In this document: positions 8,149-16,141 of the stretch, piece by piece | How positions within the stretch are numbered: position 1 is the stretch's first letter | Layout: each line of letters begins with the position of its first letter | Assembly (NCBI RefSeq): GCF_021249345.1 | Contig: NZ_CP089588.1 | Coordinates: forward strand, 1,116,001-1,180,000 | DNA: 64,000 nucleotides | Direction: 5' to 3' | Source of the DNA: Halobacterium wangiae | Lineage (GTDB): Archaea; Halobacteriota; Halobacteria; Halobacteriales; Halobacteriaceae | Translations under genes and position numbers: made by a program | The notes under the pieces: model-generated | The model's input: the letters and a program-made list of their open reading frames with translations, nothing else | Databases searched by the model: none | What the model was told of the DNA's origin: nothing

Positions 8149-8216
8149 CAACGCGGGAGATTTGGATTCCGTGATTTCGCGCTCCGAGTCAGAGTTGATC
8201 AATAGGAGTAGACCTC

Positions 8217-9164
8217 CTATTCGGTTGGATTCTCATGGTATCGGGCCTCAACTAACTTCTCAACCAGATCCATCATATAGCCTGATGAGAATTTTAGAAA
8301 CATCCCAATCGAGTGGAGATGAACACGCGCCGCTAACCGTGTAACCCTCTCAATATCCGCCTGTGTCAGTACAGCTGCGGTAAGAATATCCTCGGGAAGG
8401 TGCTCGACTGTTTCTTCTTCAACCACAATCGGACAATGATGGACGATATCATTTCGTTTGTCCCAAAGGAAATCCATCTCAGAATCCCCCAGTCCGATTT
8501 CTCCCATCTGCATCTGTTCATCTGTCTCAGGAATACGCACTAGCTGACTATCCGCAAAAGTCTCACCGAGTCCTTGTTTCTGAATTTCTCGATAAATCTG
8601 CTTGAAGGTCACACTCTCATCGGCTAGACTGAGGGCGCCTTGGCCTTGGCGACTTTCCAACAACTTTCCAAGGTATTCGAGCGTTGAGCATGTGTTTCTA
8701 GCGAATCCGTAGAGAAACACGTAGTCGTTGGTAGATAAGTAGGTGAACAGTAGTCGTTCAGAGAAACCGAGGCTCTGCGCTACCGAAAGCTCACGGAAGT
8801 AGTGCTTGAGGAATTTATCTAATTTGTATAGTATACCGAGTTGTGCCTTGACAATGTCTGAGTCGCTCGCTTTTGCAACTGACTGGAACCGCAGGCACTC
8901 TTGATAGTGCTCCCCTGCTTCCTCCTGGAACGCGCTTAATGTGGCAAAATACTGGTTTTTCTGAACTAGCTCCCTGCTCTGCATAAGCAGGTTAATGAGT
9001 TTATCAGAGAGTGCGGAAGCTTCGATGGCGAGGTCATCAATATCTGAAATTACAGCAAATTCCTCAGGGCTTGCATTGGAATGCAGTCTCGTCCAGTCAC
9101 CTTCGAATTTTACATAGACAGACTGAGCGTGGCGATTATACTCCAATTCAGGCATACCATTCAT
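8217..9164 (-). CDS. HEPN-motif protein, AT-rich cargo gene
   Basis: A 315-residue mainly helical protein. Near the C-terminal part it carries RNDIVH at 237-242, matching the Rx4-6H (RNxxxH) catalytic signature of HEPN ribonucleases, in a helix starting WDKRND. No other domain is recognised. Composition is clearly AT-richer than its neighbours and it lies opposite to the surrounding operons, both signs of recent acquisition. HEPN proteins often act as RNase toxins or antiviral effectors. That role here is inference, and no partner gene is adjacent. Confidence 0.6.
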   Translation of the reverse strand: MNGMPELEYNRHAQSVYVKFEGDWTRLHSNASPEEFAVISDIDDLAIEASALSDKLINLLMQSRELVQKNQYFATLSAFQEEAGEHYQECLRFQSVAKASDSDIVKAQLGILYKLDKFLKHYFRELSVAQSLGFSERLLFTYLSTNDYVFLYGFARNTCSTLEYLGKLLESRQGQGALSLADESVTFKQIYREIQKQGLGETFADSQLVRIPETDEQMQMGEIGLGDSEMDFLWDKRNDIVHHCPIVVEEETVEHLPEDILTAAVLTQADIERVTRLAARVHLHSIGMFLKFSSGYMMDLVEKLVEARYHENPTE

Positions 9165-9189
9165 TGACGATGGTTATGCTAATTGACGC

Positions 9190-9444
9190 CTAGGCCTTTA
9201 CCGTTGCCTGCGCCGGTTCACTGTACGCCGGTTGTTCGTGGTACGCCGGGAAGTCGTGCAGATCCGTCCGCAGTACCTGCCAGGCGCCCGCGTCGAACCG
9301 GTGAATCCGCATTCCGGTTTCCGTGATTTCGAGATCCTCACCTGACGTGCCTCCGCTCACAATACCTTCGTCGCGCAGTTCACCGAGGGGAAGGGTCACG
9401 CCTGCCGAGTTCCCTCCGATGGACACCAACTGATTCATCGCCAT
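9190..9444 (-). CDS. AbrB/SpoVT-like regulator
   Basis: An 84-residue protein whose first 30 residues (LVSIGGNSAGVTLPLGELRDEGIV) fit the swapped-hairpin AbrB/MazE DNA-binding fold (pattern GNSxGVTLPxxxL). ATG 9444 is the longest start; ATG 9438 is also possible. It is divergent from the structural operon that starts at 9560, with the shared 115-base gap between them, so it is a good candidate for the switch that silences the virion genes. Confidence 0.6.
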   Translation of the reverse strand: MAMNQLVSIGGNSAGVTLPLGELRDEGIVSGGTSGEDLEITETGMRIHRFDAGAWQVLRTDLHDFPAYHEQPAYSEPAQATVKA

Positions 9445-9469
9445 GCTACAGTTTTCTCATGGATTGGTT

Positions 9470-9497
9470 ACCGGTTAAGGATTGCCCATACTATAAT
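9470..9497. promoter_or_regulatory. Divergent promoter/operator region of the structural operon
   Basis: The gap 9445-9559 holds the palindromic core ACCGGT (9470-9475, in GGTTACCGGTTAAGG) and an AT-rich element CATACTATAATACGG (about 9487-9501) that could be the TATA box for the rightward structural operon. The AbrB-like gene reads left from the same gap. Site assignment is by eye. Confidence 0.4.
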
Positions 9498-9559
9498 ACG
9501 GATATAGCAATCCGGGCGTCTATGCCCTTCTCTCGCCTGTTTCTCCGGCGAGGTGGACA

Positions 9560-9847
9560 TTGAGCGAAACCGTTGAATTTGGCACGAAGCAGACCGCCGA
9601 CGAGTGGCGACGCGAACACGAGGAGTACGTCTGTCCCATCGACGACGACCGCCGGCTGAAGACCGTTGCGTTCGTCAATGATGCGCCCGACTGGCTGCTC
9701 GACCGCGCACATGTGGAGGCAGCGAGCGGACGAAGCGAGCGCGACCAGGACAGCGGACAAATCGAGTTGACGGACAGCGAGAAAGAGCGCGTCGGCCCGT
9801 TCACCGACGAGAACAACTACCGGAAAGCAGCGGCCGTGAGGGCGTGA
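9560..9847 (+). CDS. Hypothetical viral protein
   Basis: A 95-residue acidic, hydrophilic protein starting at TTG 9560, first gene of the rightward structural operon. Its stop overlaps the next ATG (9847). No domain is recognised. The start is uncertain because the codon is a rare TTG. An internal start would shorten it. Confidence 0.5.
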   Translation: MSETVEFGTKQTADEWRREHEEYVCPIDDDRRLKTVAFVNDAPDWLLDRAHVEAASGRSERDQDSGQIELTDSEKERVGPFTDENNYRKAAAVRA

Positions 9848-10416
9848 TGCGCGCCGCAGGCGTCGACGACTGGACGAGTCACTACGACGCTACCCTGAGC
9901 GTCGACGAACACCGCGACCTCGCGGAGCAGGCCGCCCGCGAGGATAGCGGGAAGCGCCTGGATGCTGGCGACAGCACTGACGACCGACTCGGACGCGCCG
10001 AGGCGGCGATGGGCGAGGAGTGCGACCACGCCCGCGGCCACTGCGAGCACGGCGACCCCGACGCCTGCGAGTTCCTGACCGACGCCTGCGGCTACGACGA
10101 GGCCGAGGTGGCCGACATTCTCGACGAGGACGGCGCCGACACAGAGGAGGAGATAACCGGCCCCGCTGCTGGCGCTCTCGGCCGCGCGTGGCAGGGGTAC
10201 AAGGCCGGCATCTCCCGGTTGGAGCGGGCCATCGAGGACGCCCTGGAGGCGAAGCGCGACGCCGAGGGGGCGGCCGCCGCGATCAACGCGATTCGGGTGG
10301 ACCACGGTCAGGAACCACTCGAACTGGAACGACTCGAAGAACTGAGCGACCGGCTCGCCAGCGAAGGCGAGCAGGCCCACGACGCCGAGGGCCACATCGA
10401 GCAACAGATGACATGA
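9847..10416 (+). CDS. Hypothetical acidic viral protein with Cys/His cluster and coiled coil
   Basis: A 189-residue protein. The centre (about 57-80) has ECDHARGHCEHGDPDACEF followed by DACGY, a Cys/His-rich segment that could bind zinc. The C-terminal half (about 110-185) is a long charged helix consistent with a coiled coil. It overlaps both neighbours by a few bases. No homology is recognised. Confidence 0.55.
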   Translation: MRAAGVDDWTSHYDATLSVDEHRDLAEQAAREDSGKRLDAGDSTDDRLGRAEAAMGEECDHARGHCEHGDPDACEFLTDACGYDEAEVADILDEDGADTEEEITGPAAGALGRAWQGYKAGISRLERAIEDALEAKRDAEGAAAAINAIRVDHGQEPLELERLEELSDRLASEGEQAHDAEGHIEQQMT

Positions 10417-11003
10417 GTGACCACAAATGCCCCGTAGAGGGCTGTGACTTCGGAGACGATGAACCGCGGACGAGGCGCTCGGTTCTCTCGCACATCAACG
10501 CGATGAGCGACAGCGACCACGACAAGAGCGCCCGCGAAGCCGTCGAGGAGGGCGCTCCAAGCGCGCTCGTCAACGACACCGACGACGAAGAGGGAGAACA
10601 GGACGGAGAGCGCGCTGAAAGCGCCGACGAGCGCGCTTCCGACGAGGAGGAAAGCGACCCCGAGGAGGGCGGTATGGCAACCCCAGAGGAGTACGAGCAA
10701 CAGCAGACCGACCTCGAAGGCAAGGAGAGCAGCGACGAAAGCGACGAGGAAGCGCCGGAGTCGGGCGAATCCGAGAACGAAGAGAGCGCCCAGGAGAGCG
10801 GCGCTGGCATCCCGCTCAACCGGCAGACGTTGCTGCTTGCCGGGGTCGCTCTCGCGGTCGCTGGCGCGTACTACTGGTTCGTCGTTCGGGAGAGCGACCC
10901 GGAAGCGCCCGCTCAACCCGCCCCGAGCGAGGACGAAGACGATGAGGAGAGCGCCGGAGAGGGCGCGGAAGCGGCCGAAGCGGGGGGTCTCTGGGATGAG
11001 TGA
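10413..11003 (+). CDS. C2H2 zinc-finger protein with one membrane helix
   Basis: A 196-residue protein with three parts. An N-terminal C2H2-like finger (CPVEGCDF ... HINAMSDSDH) comes first, then a very acidic low-complexity linker rich in Glu, Ser and Asp. A single membrane helix (TLLLAGVALAVAGAYYWFVV) sits near residues 136-155, followed by an acidic tail. The layout suggests a virion membrane protein with an internal nucleic-acid-facing end. This is inference. Confidence 0.6.
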   Translation: MSDHKCPVEGCDFGDDEPRTRRSVLSHINAMSDSDHDKSAREAVEEGAPSALVNDTDDEEGEQDGERAESADERASDEEESDPEEGGMATPEEYEQQQTDLEGKESSDESDEEAPESGESENEESAQESGAGIPLNRQTLLLAGVALAVAGAYYWFVVRESDPEAPAQPAPSEDEDDEESAGEGAEAAEAGGLWDE

Positions 11004-11535
11004 CGCAGAGACCGCCGACCCAAGCGAGGAGGGAGAGCAGGCGAGTGAGGGCGCTGAGAGAGCCGGCGAGCGCGCTTCCGCGGGCGACGACCAGCCCACT
11101 ATCGACGACGGCGAGCGCGCGGACGTCGACAGCGAACTTGCCTCGCTGGCCGCCGACGTCGAGGCCGAAGCCGGCGCCGGTAGCGACGACGAAGACGACG
11201 AGAGCGACGACCAGGAGGGGAGCGGCGATCTGGCGAAGCCCACCGAGGAGGGCAGCCCGAACTGGGGCGACCTCTACGTTGGGACGGTGACGACCGGCCT
11301 CAACGCCGTCATCGACGAGTACGGCGACGAGGACGCCGAGCACATCGACGAATCGCTGGCCCGCGACCTCCACCTCGACGAGTACGTGGACGAGTGGATG
11401 AACCAGCAGGGGAAGGCCGAGATGGACCCCGCCCAAGGGATGCTCATTGCCACCGCCGCCCTCGCCGCGACCGTGCTCATCTCGAAGACCGACCTGCCGA
11501 GTAAGGCGCTGAAGAAAGCGAAATCCGACGACTAA
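10996..11535 (+). CDS. Acidic viral membrane-associated protein
   Basis: A 179-residue protein. The first 80 residues are an acidic disordered stretch. A folded helical region follows (about 85-140) and one hydrophobic helix (GMLIATAALAATVLIS) lies near residues 147-162 before a basic end (KALKKAKSDD). It overlaps the previous gene by eight bases. Similar topology in its neighbours suggests a set of virion membrane proteins. Confidence 0.55.
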   Translation: MSDAETADPSEEGEQASEGAERAGERASAGDDQPTIDDGERADVDSELASLAADVEAEAGAGSDDEDDESDDQEGSGDLAKPTEEGSPNWGDLYVGTVTTGLNAVIDEYGDEDAEHIDESLARDLHLDEYVDEWMNQQGKAEMDPAQGMLIATAALAATVLISKTDLPSKALKKAKSDD

Positions 11536-11536
11536 G

Positions 11537-12115
11537 ATGATAGACAGAGTCCAGGAGCAGATGCAGAAGCAGAGCGCAGGAGCAATGTTCGAACGGTTCC
11601 GGCCGCAGATGGAGGCGCTGGCGACCGTCGTCGCCCGCCGCGAAGCCTCCCAGTTGCGGCTGGCGCAGCGGCTCGCGGAGGCCTCCGACGCGGAGGTGTC
11701 CGTCGACGCCGTGGCGGACGTCGAGGAGCGCGCCGACCAGCTGGAAGCGATGGCCGAAGCCGCCGCAACCCAGGACCTCGAAGGCTGGTACTTCGGGGAG
11801 TTCGCGCCCGACCACCTCGACAACCCGGAGCAGGCGGCCCAGTACGCCGGGCTGGACGGGGACGCCTGGGAGAACCAGATCGCGGCGTGGGCGACCGCCT
11901 ACCGCTCGCAGTCCCCGGAAGCCGAGTCCTTCGAGGACCGGGAACTGGCCGGCATCCACGTCGAGAACGAGTTTGGCGTTCCTCTCGAGGAGTTCGAGCA
12001 GAACGTCGTCGACTGGAGCCCCGGCGAGGGAATCGAGACGGTGCTGACCGCGCACCTCACCACCGTCGAGCAGGTGATGGCGACGGTCGCCGCCGACCTG
12101 GAGGGCGAGGAATGA
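11537..12115 (+). CDS. Helical viral protein
   Basis: A 192-residue mainly helical soluble protein, with probable coiled coil at 1-85. No cysteine cluster or signal is seen. It lies one base after the preceding stop and overlaps the next start (ATGA at 12112). No homologue is recognised. Its place just before the packaging ATPase suggests a structural or packaging role. Confidence 0.55.
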   Translation: MIDRVQEQMQKQSAGAMFERFRPQMEALATVVARREASQLRLAQRLAEASDAEVSVDAVADVEERADQLEAMAEAAATQDLEGWYFGEFAPDHLDNPEQAAQYAGLDGDAWENQIAAWATAYRSQSPEAESFEDRELAGIHVENEFGVPLEEFEQNVVDWSPGEGIETVLTAHLTTVEQVMATVAADLEGEE

Positions 12116-12399
12116 CGTACACGGACGGGTTCGACGCCGACGGGATGGCCGACGAGTTGGCGTTCGCGGTCGCGCTGTTCCTCGCGCTGCTGGCGTCGGT
12201 CGAGGTGCTGAAGTCGCTGACGGCGAGCAGTGAGCCGACGCGCGAGCCCACGGAGCAGTCGGTGACGCTCAACGAGGACGTGCTGCGGCGCCTGGAGGAC
12301 GGCGAGACGGTCGTGCTCTCCCGCTGGCACGGCCGCGATCTCGAACTCTCGGGGCAGCAGGTCATTGACGTCACCGCCGTCGAGGAATCGGAGGACTGA
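12112..12399 (+). CDS. One-helix viral membrane protein
   Basis: A 95-residue protein with a single membrane helix at about 15-36 (LAFAVALFLALLASVEVLKSL) and a hydrophilic C-terminal domain of about 50 residues. It overlaps the previous gene by four bases and stops three bases before the ATPase start. Confidence 0.55.
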   Translation: MTYTDGFDADGMADELAFAVALFLALLASVEVLKSLTASSEPTREPTEQSVTLNEDVLRRLEDGETVVLSRWHGRDLELSGQQVIDVTAVEESED

Positions 12400-12402
12400 G
12401 CC

Positions 12403-13233
12403 GTGCATGGAGCGTTTGCGGCGAAATCGGGGTGGGGGAAGTCGTGGCACCTGCAAGCGTGGATGGAGCGGAACGCACCGCGCTACGACTACTTCGTGTG
12501 CCTCGATTACGCCGACGAGTACCGCGGTCTGGTGAAGTCCGGGCTCGCCGTTCACTACATCGTCGGGCCGCGCGAAGCGGCCGCGTTCGGCGTCGAGGAG
12601 TGGACGACCATTCTCCGGCAAAACCCGCGGCTCATCCTGGCCCGCCACGAACTCGGGCCGGAGACGTGGCGGGAGGAAGTCGCGGCGCCGGTCATCCAGG
12701 CCGCGCGCCGGCTCGCGCAGTCGTCCGGGTCCGCATCGTCGCTGACGGTCATCGACGAAGCCCACTGGGTCGCGCCGCAGTCGGGCGCTCTCCCCGACGT
12801 CGTGAAGGGGATGGCGACGACGGGCCGTGGCGAGGGCTCGTCGAGTCTGTGGGCCACGCAGCGGCCGGCAGAGTTCAACGAGACGATGCTGGGGAACATG
12901 ATGTTCCAGATTCTCGGCGGCTTCACGTCGAGCGCCGACATGGACAAAGTACGGCGAATCGCGGAGTACCCCGCGGACGTCCACAACCCCCAGAAGACGA
13001 CGCTGCCGGCACTTCCGTCGGACCTCCAAGTGGACGGCGAGAGCATCCCGCTCCGGCGGTTCACCGAGGGCGAGGGCGAGGACGAGCACACCATCGGCAG
13101 CGAGTGGGTGTATTCGGACGATAGCGGCGACCTGCGGCGCATCGATACGCGCAACATCCAGATGGACGCGACGCACTACGGCGCGGAGGGCATGAAACTC
13201 CTCCCGCCCGAGGAGCGAACGGAGGGGGCCTAA
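12403..13233 (+). CDS. Viral genome-packaging ATPase (FtsK/HerA type)
   Basis: A 276-residue P-loop ATPase. Walker A is AAKSGWGKS at 6-14, Walker B VIDEAH at 116-121, and a glutamine-bearing sensor strand ATQRP is at 151-155, the order of the FtsK-HerA packaging ATPases of tailless internal-membrane viruses. The P-loop lies almost at the N-terminus and the protein is short, as in SH1/SNJ1-group viruses. The GTG start at 12403 follows the previous stop closely. It precedes the two capsid genes, the expected order for that group. It should pump DNA into preformed capsids. Confidence 0.82.
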   Translation: MHGAFAAKSGWGKSWHLQAWMERNAPRYDYFVCLDYADEYRGLVKSGLAVHYIVGPREAAAFGVEEWTTILRQNPRLILARHELGPETWREEVAAPVIQAARRLAQSSGSASSLTVIDEAHWVAPQSGALPDVVKGMATTGRGEGSSSLWATQRPAEFNETMLGNMMFQILGGFTSSADMDKVRRIAEYPADVHNPQKTTLPALPSDLQVDGESIPLRRFTEGEGEDEHTIGSEWVYSDDSGDLRRIDTRNIQMDATHYGAEGMKLLPPEERTEGA

Positions 13234-13237
13234 CACG

Positions 13238-13393
13238 ATGCCACAACCGAAGGAGAGCCTGACGTTCTACGGCGATAAAGCAGAGCTGTTCCGCGAGATC
13301 GCCGACGACTTCGAGGAGGAGATGGGGTGGGAACCGGGGAACGCCGAACTCGGGGCGTGGCTGATGTCGAAGTACCACCAGAACGAACGCTAA
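13238..13393 (+). CDS. Small acidic viral protein
   Basis: A 51-residue protein (starts MPQPKESLTF, ends SKYHQNER) with an N-terminal strand and two predicted helices. It begins five bases after the ATPase stop and is preceded by a purine-rich GGAGGGGG. No function is recognised. It is probably cotranscribed with the ATPase and capsid genes. The next 94 bases hold no gene that I can support. Confidence 0.5.
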   Translation: MPQPKESLTFYGDKAELFREIADDFEEEMGWEPGNAELGAWLMSKYHQNER

Positions 13394-13487
13394 CCGGGAG
13401 TACGCGCCTTCGCGCGGCTCTGCGCGGCTCCCGGCGGCTTCTGTGCGGCCTGCCCACAAACGACCCCCGTCTCTCTTTGAGTGCATC

Positions 13488-13784
13488 ATGGCAGCTACCA
13501 GCGACGCGATGGACGCGCTCGACGAACTCGCAGACCCCGAGTTCTGGAGTCAGGCCGGGGTCGTCTTCGGCGGCTTCATGGCCCCGACCGTCGTGCGCAA
13601 CCTGGTCGAACCGAACACCACCTACGACATCCCCGACGAGCTCTACGGCGGCGCCGTCGTCGTCGGTGCACAGTACTCCCCCGCCTACAAGCGCGAGATC
13701 ATGCTCGGCGGCGGCCTCTACGCCGTCGACAAGGCCGCCGAGCGGTGGAACATCAAGCAGCACATCTCGGAGGCCGGTAACTGA
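13488..13784 (+). CDS. Small viral protein upstream of capsid genes
   Basis: A 98-residue protein with two moderately hydrophobic stretches (FWSQAGVVFGGFMAPTVV and EIMLGGGLYAV) that may insert into the viral membrane. ATG 13488 is preferred; an in-frame start at 13443 would add 15 residues without features. Its TGA overlaps the ATG of the small capsid gene, so expression should be coupled to virion assembly. Confidence 0.6.
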   Translation: MAATSDAMDALDELADPEFWSQAGVVFGGFMAPTVVRNLVEPNTTYDIPDELYGGAVVVGAQYSPAYKREIMLGGGLYAVDKAAERWNIKQHISEAGN

Positions 13785-14314
13785 TGGCGGGCTCCGCCAA
13801 CATCTTCCTCGACGAGGGCGCCACCGGCAACAACGTCGAGGCGCGGGACGGCGTCGCCGATCAGGAGACGGCCGTCGTCACGTTCAGCCCCGACCGCGGG
13901 AACGCCGTGCGCCTCCTCAACGCGGTGGCGGCCGGCGCCGCGTCGGGCCTCCCGCTGTTCCTCAAGCCGCGGGACTCCGACGGCAACCCCCTCCCGATCG
14001 GGACGACGACCGTCTGGCTCGCGGTGCGGCGCTCCACGCAGTCGTCGTTCCACCGCATCAGTGAGGAGATCACGAACATCGGCCACTACGTCCGCAACGA
14101 CATCACCACCCAGCAGGACGCCGACAACATCGACCAAAGCAAGGTCGACCTCGAGTACCCCGAGGCCTCGGGCCAGGAAGGTACGCCGTCGAGCGTGAAG
14201 ATCCGGGACATCGACGAGTTCGCCATCATGGTGGACTCCTCGGTGCCGTGGAGCTCCGCCGAGTCGGTCGCCCAGGTGTCGACGGACGCGACGGAAGGCC
14301 CCTTCTCCCGGTGA
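13784..14314 (+). CDS. Small major capsid protein (VP7-like, single beta-barrel)
   Basis: A 176-residue protein, close to the length of SH1 VP7. It has many alternating beta-type segments (ETAVVTFS, TTTVWLAVRRS, FAIMVDSS) and no long helix, as expected for a single upright jelly-roll. It lies directly before the larger capsid protein and after the packaging ATPase, the order in sphaerolipoviruses. Assignment rests on length, order and general resemblance, so it needs a structure-based check. Confidence 0.68.
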   Translation: MAGSANIFLDEGATGNNVEARDGVADQETAVVTFSPDRGNAVRLLNAVAAGAASGLPLFLKPRDSDGNPLPIGTTTVWLAVRRSTQSSFHRISEEITNIGHYVRNDITTQQDADNIDQSKVDLEYPEASGQEGTPSSVKIRDIDEFAIMVDSSVPWSSAESVAQVSTDATEGPFSR

Positions 14315-14316
14315 CC

Positions 14317-15060
14317 ATGTCGGGAATTCCGAACAAGGTCAAGAAGACGCTGCAGGAGACGGGCCGTGACCGCCGGAACCTCTCGCCGCAGTCCTTCGAG
14401 TGGTCGCCGGGGTCGATGGGCCAGCGAACGCGAATCGCCCGGCTCCGCGCCGACACCGCGCACAAGCTCCTCGGCAAGCAGTCGGGGAAGACCCTGGAGG
14501 TGGCGCTGCCGGCCTACGAAGGCCTCGGCCCAACCAACGGGACCGCGGACGACCAGGAGACGTTCACCGTCTCGCATGGCATCCTCGACTGTCCGAACAC
14601 CCAGAACGTCGTCGTCTACCTCGACGGCGACTACTACGGGACGCCCGACAGCGTGGACCTCTCCACCGGGGACATCGACGTTACTGACCCAGGAACGGCC
14701 TCGACGGTCCACGTCTTCTACATCCCCGACAAGGCGGGGACCATCGAGATCGAGAAGGCGCTGGACGGTTCCACGTCGACGTCGAAGAACCTCAAGACGC
14801 TGTCGGCCAAGAACATCCACCGGAAGAACCTCAGCGAGCAGCCGGAGTTCTTCGAGTTCACCGACGCCGAGGACGGTCTGGAGCCGTTCGTGGCGGCCGA
14901 CATGACCCTCGACGTCTACGTGGACGTTCCGTACGTCGTGCGCTTCGAGGACCCCGACGGCGACGGCGCAATGGCGACGAACGCGCTGCTGAACTTCTCG
15001 GCGTACCAGGGCCGCGACGTCGTGCCAGGCCTCATGGGCGCTGTGAAGGAGTCGATGTAG
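14317..15060 (+). CDS. Large major capsid protein (VP4-like, single beta-barrel)
   Basis: A 247-residue protein resembling SH1/SNJ1 VP4 (SH1 VP4 is about 230 residues). A basic N-terminal arm (about 1-60, rich in Lys and Arg) is followed by beta-rich segments (TFTVSHGI, NVVVYLDGDYYG, TVHVFYIPD, TLDVYVDVPYVVRFED). The paired small and large capsid genes are the signature of viruses with two upright single beta-barrel capsid proteins building pseudo-hexameric towers. It starts at ATG 14317, two bases after the previous stop. Confidence 0.72.
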   Translation: MSGIPNKVKKTLQETGRDRRNLSPQSFEWSPGSMGQRTRIARLRADTAHKLLGKQSGKTLEVALPAYEGLGPTNGTADDQETFTVSHGILDCPNTQNVVVYLDGDYYGTPDSVDLSTGDIDVTDPGTASTVHVFYIPDKAGTIEIEKALDGSTSTSKNLKTLSAKNIHRKNLSEQPEFFEFTDAEDGLEPFVAADMTLDVYVDVPYVVRFEDPDGDGAMATNALLNFSAYQGRDVVPGLMGAVKESM

Positions 15061-15076
15061 CGCCGGAGGTTCGACG

Positions 15077-15310
15077 ATGAATCCTAATCTTTGGGACGAC
15101 CAGACCACGGCGAGCGACAGCACCGATCCCGAGAGCGCCCAGACGACCGACGCGGGCGAGTGGGAGACGACGAGCGGCGCCGACGTCTCGCCGCTGACGG
15201 CGGCCATCGAGGCGTCGCAGTGGAGCCATCAGGACGTCCAAGTGCTCCTCCAGGCCGCGCAGGTCGCGCTCCTGCTCGCCTGGGTCTTCCACATTACCAA
15301 CGATGACTGA
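15077..15310 (+). CDS. One-helix viral membrane protein
   Basis: A 77-residue protein: an acidic, disordered N-terminal half and one C-terminal membrane helix (VQVLLQAAQVALLLAWVFHI). The position straight after the large capsid gene matches a small membrane virion protein seen there in SH1-group viruses (for example VP13), but identity was not tested. Confidence 0.55.
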   Translation: MNPNLWDDQTTASDSTDPESAQTTDAGEWETTSGADVSPLTAAIEASQWSHQDVQVLLQAAQVALLLAWVFHITNDD

Positions 15311-15431
15311 CAGCACCGACGAGCCGACGACGTGGGAAGAACCGCGCGAACAGGCAGTGATTGAGGGAGAGAAGCGGACCATCCCCGACCAACAGCGGCG
15401 GGAGATCGAGCGCCGCCGGGAGGGCCAGTAG
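15303..15431 (+). CDS. Small charged viral protein
   Basis: A 42-residue highly charged protein (starts MTDSTDEPTTWEE, ends RRREGQ). Its start overlaps the previous gene by eight bases, and its TAG overlaps the next GTG. It has an acidic first half and a basic last third. Coupling on both sides supports its reality. Confidence 0.5.
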   Translation: MTDSTDEPTTWEEPREQAVIEGEKRTIPDQQRREIERRREGQ

Positions 15432-15796
15432 TGCCCGATCTCATCCCCCAGCCGGCGGAGACGGACCGGCCGTTCTGCGAGCCGACGAGCGTGCAGCTCG
15501 GCTCCAACGAGGAGGCGACGCTGACGTTTCAGCCCGTAACGAACGACGCCGAGTTCCGCATCGGCACGGTCGCGATTTCGAAGCGCCCAGACTCCGAGTA
15601 CGTCGTCCGGATGGACGGGGAGGTGGTGTACGGGCCGGCGCCGATCCCGCCGACGGACATCGACGATCTCGCGGTGACGTTCACCCCGGCGCGGGGCTTC
15701 GAGCAGGAGCTCTCGATCACGGTACGGAACCTCCTGGACACCACCGGAGAGCGGCTGTACTCCATCCAACCTGTGGGATACGAGGTGATGGACTGA
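15431..15796 (+). CDS. Beta-rich putative virion protein
   Basis: A 121-residue soluble protein, rich in beta-type segments (EATLTFQPV, FRIGTVAIS, LAVTFTPARG), starting at GTG 15431. The architecture suits a small virion surface or spike component. It ends where the next ATG begins. No sequence homologue is recognised. Confidence 0.55.
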   Translation: MPDLIPQPAETDRPFCEPTSVQLGSNEEATLTFQPVTNDAEFRIGTVAISKRPDSEYVVRMDGEVVYGPAPIPPTDIDDLAVTFTPARGFEQELSITVRNLLDTTGERLYSIQPVGYEVMD

Positions 15797-16141
15797 ATGC
15801 CCCAGGAGAGCTTCGGCGACTACACGATTCGCAAGCGAGCCGCCGGGGAGTCCGGCTTGACCGAGGGCGAGGAGGACATCAGTGACGGCATCGACGTCGA
15901 GGTGGGGGACGTCTCGGCGTTCACGCTCTACCTCGGCGTGTCGACCGCGACGGCCGTCGACGTTCAGGTGTTCCTCTCACCGGATGGCGGTACAAACTGG
16001 TACGAACCGGACGAATCGCCAGTATCGTTGCCGTCTGACGACGAGTCGGCGGTCGAGCACATCCCGTATAACGCCTCGGCGGTGCGTCTCGTCGAGTCGA
16101 GCGGGACGCCTGTGAAAGCGCAGATTCGGGAGGTGGTCTGA
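15797..16141 (+). CDS. Beta-rich putative virion protein
   Basis: A 114-residue protein with repeated beta-type segments (SAFTLYLGVSTATAVDVQVFLS, then NWYEP and VRLVESSG). The pattern resembles small jelly-roll or adhesin-like domains of viral surface proteins. It abuts the neighbours on both sides with no gap. Confidence 0.5.
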   Translation: MPQESFGDYTIRKRAAGESGLTEGEEDISDGIDVEVGDVSAFTLYLGVSTATAVDVQVFLSPDGGTNWYEPDESPVSLPSDDESAVEHIPYNASAVRLVESSGTPVKAQIREVV

